Shown here one piece after another: positions 1-5,498 of a stretch of DNA of 6,779 nt; position 1 is the stretch's first letter; each line of letters starts with the position of its first letter. The DNA is from Pseudomonadota bacterium (GTDB taxonomy: Bacteria; Pseudomonadota; Alphaproteobacteria; Rhizobiales; Hyphomicrobiaceae), in contig JAKAML010000073.1 in assembly GCA_021812845.1 (NCBI GenBank), positions 1 through 6,779 on the forward strand, read 5' to 3'. The position numbers were made by a program, and so were the translations under genes. The notes below the pieces were generated by a model that searched no databases, was not told the origin of the DNA, and worked only from the letters and a program-made list of their open reading frames with translations.

Positions 1-686
1 CCCGCGTTCAAAAGTCGAGCGCCGAGTTCTCGTCGATCAACGAGCGGACCTTGCAGCGGATCGGTGCCGACCTGCACGACGGACCGGCGCAGCTCCTGAG
101 CTTCGCACTGCTGAGGCTGCATCGATTCCTTCCTTCGCCAGACGGTGCCGGCACCGCCGGGCCGGAGGACCGCGCCGAGCTCGAGGCGATCAGGGCGGCG
201 CTCGTGCGGTCACTGCGCGAGGTGCGCGACATCTCGAGCGGGCTGGCGCTGCCGGAGCTGGAACAACTCTCGCTGACACGATCGATACTGCTCGCCATCG
301 GCGAACACGAAGAGCGAACCGACACGACAGCATCGTTCGAGGTGGTCGAGCTTCCCGATGCGGTCGATCATGCGCTCAAGGTCTGCGCCTATCGGTTCGT
401 GCAGGAGGGGCTCAACAATGCCTCGCGCCATTCCCGCGGGGACAGGCTCCGAGTAGGGGCGCTGATGGATCACAATGACCTCGTGATCCGGGTCAATGAC
501 AACGGCACGGGAATCCGCGACATTGAAGAGGCCCGCAATCGCGGACTGGGGCTCCCAGGCCTGCGGGGCCGTGTCGAGGCATTGGGTGGAACTTTCCGCA
601 TCTCGTCGGAGCTGGGTGCGGGAACCGAGATCGTGGCGCGAATTCCGGCCGATGGTGGTTTTGCAGCGAGGGCGGAGGATGCCTGA
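1..686 (+). CDS. Sensor histidine kinase, HisKA_3 (NarX/DegS) type, 3' part only
   Basis: This is the C-terminal part of a two-component sensor kinase that should autophosphorylate on His and pass the phosphate to the regulator encoded next to it. The reading frame is open from base 3 to the stop at 684-686 and has no stop at the left edge, so the gene begins outside the window. The TTG at 51 lies inside the helix that leads into the phospho-His motif and is not a credible start. Seen in order: the HisKA_3 motif DLHDGPAQLL with the phospho-acceptor His at 75-77; a HATPase_c N-box QEGLNN at 402-419; the ATP-binding G1 box VNDNGTG at about 495-515; and a GLGLPGLRGR G2 box at about 543-572. No membrane segment or sensor domain is visible in this part, so the signal is unknown. 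The stop overlaps the regulator start by 8 bp, which supports one operon and a cognate pair. Confidence 0.93.
   Translation, partial: RVQKSSAEFSSINERTLQRIGADLHDGPAQLLSFALLRLHRFLPSPDGAGTAGPEDRAELEAIRAALVRSLREVRDISSGLALPELEQLSLTRSILLAIGEHEERTDTTASFEVVELPDAVDHALKVCAYRFVQEGLNNASRHSRGDRLRVGALMDHNDLVIRVNDNGTGIRDIEEARNRGLGLPGLRGRVEALGGTFRISSELGAGTEIVARIPADGGFAARAEDA
668..678 (+). promoter_or_regulatory. Shine-Dalgarno sequence for the response regulator
   Basis: The purine-rich run GAGGGCGGAGG lies at the end of the kinase gene. Its GAGGG part sits 6 nt before the ATG at 679. This supports 679 as the start of the regulator even though its frame is open for a further 183 bases upstream. The product then begins right at the receiver-domain beta-1 strand (LVVVDDHP), as expected for the family. 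Confidence 0.6.
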
Positions 687-1350
687 ACGGAAGCGTCTCG
701 TCGTCGTGGACGACCATCCGCTGATCCGCCGCGGGTTGCGCGATACTCTCAGCGAGGCCGCCGAGTTCGAAGTGGTGGGGGAGGGTGGCACCGCCGACGA
801 CGCCGTGCGGCTGACCAAGGAAAGCAGGCCGGATCTGGTGCTTCTCGATGTCACCATGCCGGGTGACGGCATCAGGGCGGCCGAGCGGATCGCCTCCGAA
901 TGCCCGGAGGTGAAGGTGGCCATGCTCACCGTGCGCGACGACATCGGCACCGTCGGCGCAGCCTTGCGGGCGGGCGCGCGCGGCTACATCTCGAAAGGCA
1001 CCGGCGGTCCCGATCTGATCGAGACCGTCCGCCGCATCCTGCGCGGGGAAAGCTATGTCGACCCGGATCTCGCGGCGCGACTGCTGGCGGACGGACGCGG
1101 TCTCGAGTCGTCCTCGAATCAGCAGCCCAGTCCCGGCGGGACCCTGCCATTGACCGAGCGCGAGGAGCAGATCTTCGCGATGATCGGTGAGGGCCTGAGC
1201 AATCCCGAGATCGCCGACGCACTCGGTCTCAGCACCAACACCGTGAAGCACTACATCACGCCGCTCCTGCAAAAGCTCGGTGTCCGCAACCGCGTCGAGG
1301 CAGCGCTCCTGGCCCGCGAGCACGCGAGGTCTCGGCCGTCCTCGTCATGA
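679..1350 (+). CDS. Response regulator, NarL/FixJ family (receiver + LuxR-type HTH)
   Basis: This is a 223-residue cytoplasmic transcription factor, the usual length for NarL/FixJ regulators. The receiver domain spans about residues 6-120. It has the acidic pair D11-D12, the phospho-acceptor D57 in LLDVTMPGDG, the switch residue T84 and the conserved K106. A linker of about 35 residues, rich in Ser, Gln and Pro near 143-155, leads to a LuxR-type helix-turn-helix at about 158-214. That domain shows LTEREEQIFAMIGEGLSN and the recognition-helix stretch LSTNTVKHYI. All catalytic and DNA-binding positions look intact. The start is the ATG at 679, which overlaps the kinase stop by 8 bp, and the gene ends in an ATGA overlap with the acetyltransferase. 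The regulon cannot be read from the window. Candidate nearby targets are its own operon and the divergent promoter region at 3834-4178, but this is inference only. Confidence 0.95.
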   Translation: MPERKRLVVVDDHPLIRRGLRDTLSEAAEFEVVGEGGTADDAVRLTKESRPDLVLLDVTMPGDGIRAAERIASECPEVKVAMLTVRDDIGTVGAALRAGARGYISKGTGGPDLIETVRRILRGESYVDPDLAARLLADGRGLESSSNQQPSPGGTLPLTEREEQIFAMIGEGLSNPEIADALGLSTNTVKHYITPLLQKLGVRNRVEAALLAREHARSRPSSS

Positions 1351-1877
1351 GCGGGGGAAAGCCGGGAGCAGGTTCGGTCGGCGGCACGGGCGAAGCGACC
1401 GGCTTGACCGAAACGCTCACAGTCGAGCCGCTGACGGCGGCACTCTCCGAGCGGGTGCTGAGGCTCGAGGTGACGCCGGCGCAGTCCCGGTTCGTCGCGA
1501 GCAACAGCGCGTCGCTCGAGGATTACCGGGCCGAGCCCGACCTCAGGCCGTTCGCCATCCTGGCCGACGGGGCCGTCGTCGGCTTCGCCATGTACGAGGA
1601 GAGCCCGGACGACGACGGCACGATCGAGTTCAACATTTTCCGCCTCATGATCGACCGCCGCCACCAGGGACGGGGCTATGGCCGAAGGGCGCTCGAGATG
1701 CTGATCGCCCGCCTTCTGGCCGATCCGCGACCGCGGCGCATCACCACCTGCTTCGTGCCCGGGAATGAGGTCGCCCGGCGCATGTACGCGAGCCTCGGCT
1801 TCGTCGAGACCGAGGTCGACGAGGACGGCGAGATCATCGCCGAGCTGGTGGCGCGGCTGAGTGGCCGGAGGGGCTGA
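1347..1877 (+). CDS. GNAT family N-acetyltransferase (polyamine/diamine acetyltransferase-like)
   Basis: This is a 176-residue predicted acetyl-CoA-dependent N-acetyltransferase. Residues 1-23 are a Gly-rich, probably disordered lead, and the GNAT fold runs from about 24 to 170. Motif A is RRHQGRGYGRRAL at 104-116, the pyrophosphate-binding Q/RxxGxG loop of acetyl-CoA. It is preceded by the beta-4 strand EFNIFRLMID. Motif B includes GNEVARRMYASLGF at 139-152 with the usual Tyr (Y147). The segments DGAVVGFAMYEE and FRLMIDRRHQGRGYG resemble spermidine/diamine acetyltransferases (the SpeG/BltD/PaiA neighbourhood), but the acceptor is not proven. The ATG is inside an ATGA overlap with the regulator gene, so translation is probably coupled; no well-spaced ribosome binding site is visible. 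A TTG at 1404 would remove the Gly-rich lead and cannot be excluded. It does not look like EctA, and a minus-strand gene separates it from the aminotransferase. Confidence 0.88.
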   Translation: MSGGKPGAGSVGGTGEATGLTETLTVEPLTAALSERVLRLEVTPAQSRFVASNSASLEDYRAEPDLRPFAILADGAVVGFAMYEESPDDDGTIEFNIFRLMIDRRHQGRGYGRRALEMLIARLLADPRPRRITTCFVPGNEVARRMYASLGFVETEVDEDGEIIAELVARLSGRRG

Positions 1878-1897
1878 CGGCCCGCCGGCGGACCCCT
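1863..1897. repeat. GC-rich inverted repeats between convergent genes (weak terminator candidate)
   Basis: Only 18 bp separate the acetyltransferase stop (1875-1877) and the convergent minus-strand stop (1896-1898). The junction holds the palindrome CCGCCGGCGG at 1882-1891, flanked by AGGGG (1869-1873) and CCCCT (1893-1897). A competing stem pairs GGCCG (1863-1867) with CGGCC (1878-1882). No T-run follows on either strand, so a classical intrinsic terminator is not shown. The repeats could still form RNA 3' ends, or the two transcripts may overlap. Confidence 0.3.
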
Positions 1898-3833
1898 ATC
1901 TCGCGAGCAGAGTCGCGACGTCGATATCGGGCGCCTCGTCCTCGCCGACGTCGGATTCCTCCCGCGCCTGCCGCCTCAGGTCGTCGAGGGTGAAGTCCAT
2001 CCGGTCGCCGATCGTGCGCACGAGCTGATTGCGCAGCCGCTGCTGAGCCTCGTACCAGGCGGCCTTGGTCTTGTCGTCGCGGCAGGAGGCCAGCTCCCGC
2101 GGGTCGGTCGCCCCCCACCGGCGTTCCGGGCAATGATGCGGATCGAACGACATCAGGAACAACCGGCGCTTCAGCTCGGAGAAATCGAGCTCGACCGTCT
2201 CGCCGTCGGACTTCGTGTAGCGGATCTGGCACGCGTCCGCCTCGGCCCGGTACGTCGTCAGCAACTCGGCTCCGAGATCGATGCCGTCGTGGCGGATGAA
2301 GCGGCCGCCCGACGGGGCAAGGGCGAGGAAGCGCGCGACATCCTCGCGCAGCGCGCGGAACATGCTCTTGAGCTGCGCGTCCCGTGACGGCGTCGAGTAG
2401 GTCTCCCAGTCGCCCTGTGTCACATAGATGTTCTGCGGCAGCCGCGGCGGCTGCGGCCGCTTGTGGATTCCGGCCCGGACCGCGAAGTCGACGGCCGCAA
2501 CACGCTGATCGAGCTCGCGGCAGATGTTGCGGATCCGCTGGCGCGTCTCATCGATCGGATCGAACCGGTATCCGGCAGGCGCGAGGCGCAGCCGGATGAA
2601 GGCGTGATAGTCGACCTCGTCGCCGTCGATCAGGAAGCGAGCGGATTTCCAGCTCGCGCTGCGGCCGGAACCCGTACCGTGATACTGCTCGTCCGACCAG
2701 TCGGGCAGACGTTCGTCGCGTGTCAGCACGAGCCGCCCCCCCGACAGGCCGCCATTGGCGCCGCGCCTGGCGCCGATCAGCGTCTGCGGGCGCCAGCGCT
2801 TGAACCCCGCGCCGCTGTCGGGACCGGCGCGTTCGATCTCGCTGTCGTAGACGCCGCGGGTCAGCGAGTTGTCGGGGTGCGCGTCGATGAAGTGCACGCG
2901 GCCGTGCTCGTCGACCTTGTAGACGACGGCGATGTGGCCGAGGGGGTCGAAGATGACCGTCCCCGCCTTGATGCTGTCGCGTGTGATCGCCACCGGGTAG
3001 TGGTCGGGCAGCATCCGCCCGCGGTAGTTGGCGGGATGACGGAAGTGGGCGGTCGAGACGCGCGCCACCTCCTGCATGGCGAGGCGCGGATCGGGCCCCG
3101 GCGGAACGATGTGGTAGCGGCCCGAGATCTGGAACGACGGCGGCTCGTTTGCCCGCACCGCCGTGCCGGGATGGAGACTGACGGCGGTCGAGAACGAGAA
3201 CGGCAGTCCGTTGTGCCAGGCGAAATAGGCCCGGAGATAGAACGGTAGATCGGCGCAGTCGGCGAAGAATTGCATCCCCGGCGGATTGGCGTCGTGGAAT
3301 TGCGGGTTCGCCCTGGGTGACGTCAGGCATTCGTGCGTCGTCTTGCAATCGCTTTCGCCGATCTGGCGGATGAACTCGCCGAACCAGTCCTCGTCCTCGG
3401 CGGTCCACGCCGCGTTGACGATCTTCCACTGCCAGCGTCCCGGCACCGTCGGGGCGAAGTGGTCGCCCACCAGCGCCGCCGGACGCTTGTCCCTGTCCCC
3501 GTCCTCCTTGCGCGCCGCCCTGGCGCCGGGCTTCGCCGTTGCCGGGCCGGCCTCGTCCGGGGCGGTCGAAGGGGGCCAGAGCCAGGCCGCGGACTTGGAC
3601 GGGGCTCCGGCTCGCCCCGCTCCCGGCAAGCGGGCTCCGGGTGGCCGGGCTCCGGGCGGGAGTCTCGAGGCTCGCTGGCGCGCGGATTTCGCCGGCTGCG
3701 GCTCGGATGCCGACGGCGCCTGCCAGAATGCCGTGTCCCCGCGCACCTCGGTCGGCGATAACGCCATGATCGCAAATAGAATTGCGAGAAAAATGCCGCC
3801 GATATCCGGACTCGGACAATTCCCACGCTGCAT
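1896..3833 (-). CDS. Predicted secreted NlpC/P60-like cysteine hydrolase, large protein of unknown function
   Basis: The product has 645 residues. Residues 1-32 look like a signal peptide: the hydrophobic core is I11-L25, and V30-R31-G32 fits signal peptidase I with cleavage before D33. Residues 38-120 are a Pro/Ala/Gly/Arg-rich linker. The region at about 185-330 carries a papain-like pattern: C193 in ADCADLPFYLRAYF, H300 in GTVIFDPLGHIAVVYKV, and D317/D321 in HFIDAHPDNS. This Cys, then His in a GHIAVVY strand, then polar residue order resembles NlpC/P60 and CHAP peptidoglycan or amide hydrolases. The remaining 300 residues are unrecognised. Pairs C163/C169 and C568/C584 could form disulfides, consistent with export. 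The start is the ATG at 3833 because it gives a good signal peptide, but no strong ribosome binding site precedes it. In-frame GTG codons upstream encode sequence that would spoil the signal peptide. The long in-frame opening upstream of it is a high-GC shadow. Export and hydrolase class are inferred; the substrate is unknown. Confidence 0.75.
   Translation of the reverse strand: MQRGNCPSPDIGGIFLAILFAIMALSPTEVRGDTAFWQAPSASEPQPAKSARQRASRLPPGARPPGARLPGAGRAGAPSKSAAWLWPPSTAPDEAGPATAKPGARAARKEDGDRDKRPAALVGDHFAPTVPGRWQWKIVNAAWTAEDEDWFGEFIRQIGESDCKTTHECLTSPRANPQFHDANPPGMQFFADCADLPFYLRAYFAWHNGLPFSFSTAVSLHPGTAVRANEPPSFQISGRYHIVPPGPDPRLAMQEVARVSTAHFRHPANYRGRMLPDHYPVAITRDSIKAGTVIFDPLGHIAVVYKVDEHGRVHFIDAHPDNSLTRGVYDSEIERAGPDSGAGFKRWRPQTLIGARRGANGGLSGGRLVLTRDERLPDWSDEQYHGTGSGRSASWKSARFLIDGDEVDYHAFIRLRLAPAGYRFDPIDETRQRIRNICRELDQRVAAVDFAVRAGIHKRPQPPRLPQNIYVTQGDWETYSTPSRDAQLKSMFRALREDVARFLALAPSGGRFIRHDGIDLGAELLTTYRAEADACQIRYTKSDGETVELDFSELKRRLFLMSFDPHHCPERRWGATDPRELASCRDDKTKAAWYEAQQRLRNQLVRTIGDRMDFTLDDLRRQAREESDVGEDEAPDIDVATLLAR
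3609..3665 (-). repeat. 15-bp tandem repeat encoding a PPGAR-type linker
   Basis: On the plus strand CGGGCTCCGGG occurs at 3631-3641 and again at 3646-3656, a period of 15 bp. In the minus-strand gene this encodes a degenerate five-residue repeat (PPGAR, PPGAR, LPGAG, then RAGAP) at about residues 59-78. It lies in the linker between the signal peptide and the folded part of the exported protein. The period is a multiple of three, so copy-number change would keep the frame. Confidence 0.7.
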
Positions 3834-3913
3834 GATCTGCACCGACGCGCCGACGAACTCGCCGAGCACATTTCCACCAAGACCGATATGTTGCAATCGG
3901 CCAATTCCGATGA

Positions 3914-3932
3914 CCGGGCAGCCGATGCCCGG
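3914..3932. repeat. Perfect inverted repeat (7-bp arms, 5-nt loop)
   Basis: CCGGGCA at 3914-3920 and TGCCCGG at 3926-3932 flank the loop GCCGA. The element sits about 80 bp upstream of the minus-strand start and about 245 bp upstream of the aminotransferase. On the plus strand it is followed by AAAACACA and not a T-run; on the minus strand TGTGTTTT precedes the stem. It is therefore not an intrinsic terminator in either direction. It could be an operator or a leader hairpin in the minus-strand transcript. Confidence 0.5.
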
Positions 3933-3988
3933 AAAACACACTGTCGTCAGCGCGTAAGGAAAGTGTGGTCTCGATCGGGTCGTGTCAC

Positions 3989-4016
3989 TGGTCAACCGCC
4001 GAGGGATCGGTATTCT
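3989..4016 (+). promoter_or_regulatory. Weak sigma70-like promoter candidate for the aminotransferase-NRPS operon
   Basis: TGGTCA at 3989-3994 matches four of six bases of TTGACA. TATTCT at 4011-4016 matches four of six bases of TATAAT, and the spacing is 16 bp. It would give a leader of about 155 nt before the ATG at 4179. In GC-rich DNA such matches arise by chance, so this is only a candidate. Confidence 0.25.
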
Positions 4017-4058
4017 GCCGCGGAGGTCCGAACGCGGGGGCAGGTGCCCTGCTTCGGT

Positions 4059-4088
4059 CGGGGGATCGTGCGGCGCCTGCGGGGGATC
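4059..4088. repeat. Direct repeat pair CGGGGGATC, 21 bp apart
   Basis: Two exact copies of CGGGGGATC occur at 4059-4067 and 4080-4088. The start-to-start distance is 21 bp, about two helical turns, so both would face the same side of DNA. They lie about 90-120 bp upstream of the aminotransferase start. A shorter related GGGATC is at 4003-4008. They could be regulator binding sites for this operon, but no known motif is matched. Confidence 0.4.
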
Positions 4089-4132
4089 CAGACGGTCGGA
4101 CCGCGGCGGCATACCGAACCCTCCGACGTCGT

Positions 4133-4150
4133 TCGACCGGGCCGGGTCGA
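4133..4150. repeat. Short inverted repeat just upstream of the aminotransferase gene
   Basis: TCGACC at 4133-4138 and GGTCGA at 4145-4150 form a perfect 6-bp inverted repeat with a 6-nt spacer. It ends 28 bp before the ATG at 4179, just upstream of the ribosome binding site. It might be an operator half-site pair or an mRNA hairpin near the translation start. Its small size and GC richness make chance plausible. Confidence 0.3.
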
Positions 4151-4164
4151 GGAAGTCCAGTTGT

Positions 4165-4169
4165 GAGGG
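4165..4169 (+). promoter_or_regulatory. Shine-Dalgarno sequence for the aminotransferase gene
   Basis: GAGGG at 4165-4169 lies 9 nt before the ATG at 4179 and 6 nt before the adjacent in-frame GTG at 4176. Either start is possible and the two differ by one residue. The ATG is preferred as the stronger codon. Confidence 0.55.
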
Positions 4170-4178
4170 CGTGGCGTG

Positions 4179-5498
4179 ATGGGTTCGCTCGACGACCGTG
4201 CGGTCTTTGAAACTTGCGAGTCGGCGATCCGCAGCTATTGCCGCAACTTTCCCGCCGTCTTCGTCACCGCCTCCGGCGCGACCCTGACCGACGCGTCGGG
4301 GCGCCGATATCTCGACTTCCTGTCCGGCGCCGGAACCCTCAACTACGGCCACAACAACCCGGCGATCAAGCAACGGGTGATCGACTATCTCGCCGCCGAC
4401 GGCATCGTCCACTCGCTCGACCTGCACACGTCCGCCAAGCAGCGGTTCATCGAGGAGATGGTCGGCACGATCCTGCGGCCACGCGGGCTCGACTATCGCA
4501 TCGCATTCCCCGGGCCGACCGGCGCCAACGCCGTCGAGCTGGCGCTCAAGTTCGCCCGGCGCTCCACCGGACGCCACAACGTCGTCGCCTTCACAAATGC
4601 CTATCACGGCATGAGCCAGGGTGCGCTCGCCGTATCGGGGACGCGCAGTAAACGCGCCGGTGCGGGAATGCCGCTCTCGGGCGTGACCCGGTTGCCCTAC
4701 GACGGCTATCTCGGCGACCTCGACAGCGCCGCGCTCCTCGAGAAGATGCTCGAGGATCCCGGCAGCGGCGTCGATCCGCCGGCGGCCGTGATCCTCGAGA
4801 CGATCCAGGGCGAAGGTGGGCTCAACGTCGCCGGCGCGCACTGGCTGCGGAAGATCCGCCAGGTCACCGCCCGGCACGGGGTCGTCCTGATCGTCGACGA
4901 CATCCAGGCCGGGTGCGGGCGGACGGGCAGCTTCTTCAGCTTCGAGCCGATGGGGTTCGCCCCCGACGTCGTCTGTCTCTCGAAGGCGCTCGGCGGCATG
5001 GGGATGCCGCTGTCGGTGGTGCTCGTGCGGCCCGACCTCGACGTCCTCGCGCCGGGCCAGCACAACGGCACCTTCCGCGGCAACAACCTCGCATTCGTGG
5101 CCGGAACCGCGGCTCTCGAGATGTGGAGGAAGCCCGCGTTCGAGGCCGGCATCCGGGATCGCGCGGTCCGCGTCGCCGATGCGCTCGCCGAACTCGTCGT
5201 GCGCTACCCCGAACACGGCGCCCACGTCCGCGGCCGCGGGCTCATGTGCGGGATCGGCTGGAGCAGCGCGGCGGTCGCCGGCAAGGTGTCGAAGGAGGCC
5301 TTCGCCCGCGGCCTCGTCATCGAGACGTCGGGCGCCGAGGGGCAGGTTCTGAAGCTGATGCCGCCGCTGACGATCGACGAGCGGGAGCTCGACGCCGGCC
5401 TCGCCATCATCGAGCAGTCGATCGCCGCCGTGGTCGGCGCCGCGCCGCGCCCCGGTCCCGTGATCTCGGAGCGAATTGCAGAGAATGCTGCAATGTGA
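4179..5498 (+). CDS. Diaminobutyrate--2-oxoglutarate aminotransferase (EctB family, class III PLP enzyme)
   Basis: The 439-residue product is a PLP-dependent class III aminotransferase, expected to convert L-aspartate semialdehyde and glutamate to L-2,4-diaminobutyrate and 2-oxoglutarate in the cytoplasm. Family signs are LNYGHNNP at 54-61, GPTGANAVE with the phosphate-binding loop at 112-120, NAYHGMSQGALAVSG at 140-154, ETIQGEGG at 207-214, and IVDDIQAGCGRTGSFFSFE at 238-256 with PLP-contacting D240 and Q243. The PLP Schiff-base lysine is K269 in LSKALGG, and T298 lies in HNGTFRGNN. VDDIQAGCGRTG followed by FFSFEPMG is characteristic of EctB-type enzymes, as opposed to ornithine or GABA aminotransferases. 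Length is close to the usual 420-430, with a short extra C-terminal tail. No ectA or ectC is adjacent. Instead the gene overlaps an NRPS by 14 bp, so it probably supplies DAB to that synthetase. A catabolic role or a related diamine substrate remains possible. Confidence 0.88.
   Translation: MGSLDDRAVFETCESAIRSYCRNFPAVFVTASGATLTDASGRRYLDFLSGAGTLNYGHNNPAIKQRVIDYLAADGIVHSLDLHTSAKQRFIEEMVGTILRPRGLDYRIAFPGPTGANAVELALKFARRSTGRHNVVAFTNAYHGMSQGALAVSGTRSKRAGAGMPLSGVTRLPYDGYLGDLDSAALLEKMLEDPGSGVDPPAAVILETIQGEGGLNVAGAHWLRKIRQVTARHGVVLIVDDIQAGCGRTGSFFSFEPMGFAPDVVCLSKALGGMGMPLSVVLVRPDLDVLAPGQHNGTFRGNNLAFVAGTAALEMWRKPAFEAGIRDRAVRVADALAELVVRYPEHGAHVRGRGLMCGIGWSSAAVAGKVSKEAFARGLVIETSGAEGQVLKLMPPLTIDERELDAGLAIIEQSIAAVVGAAPRPGPVISERIAENAAM

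Larger units (their letters stand above)
3834..4178. other. Divergent intergenic control region
   Basis: This 345-bp stretch separates the minus-strand exported-protein gene from the plus-strand aminotransferase-NRPS operon. I find no convincing gene in it. Frames are open on both strands, but they show no recognisable protein and no good ribosome binding site. Parts of it, especially 3880-3960, have more A/T than the neighbouring genes. It should hold promoters for both directions. The specific repeats and the promoter candidate in it are listed separately. Confidence 0.7.

Noticed and set aside
496..678. An N-terminal extension of the response regulator in the same frame
   Set aside because: This stretch lies within the kinase ATP-binding domain and encodes nothing recognisable. 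The ATG at 679 has a ribosome binding site and begins at the receiver domain.
51..686. TTG at 51 as the start of the histidine kinase
   Set aside because: The frame stays open to the window edge, and the upstream residues continue the helix that leads into the phospho-His motif. A kinase starting there would lack the first part of the dimerisation helix.
493..1323. Minus-strand open frame opposite the kinase and response regulator
   Set aside because: Its composition is that of a shadow frame, and the plus-strand genes have complete conserved motifs throughout.
3914..3932. An intrinsic terminator at the perfect hairpin
   Set aside because: There is no T-run after the stem on either strand; the T-rich tract lies on the wrong side for the minus strand.
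3886..4166. Small plus-strand genes inside the divergent intergenic region
   Set aside because: Several frames are open, but none has a good ribosome binding site or a recognisable protein pattern. Open frames of this length are common at this GC content.
1347..5498. An ectoine cluster, with the GNAT gene as EctA and the aminotransferase as EctB
   Set aside because: The GNAT gene is in another operon behind a convergent gene and resembles polyamine acetyltransferases. No ectC follows the aminotransferase; an NRPS does.
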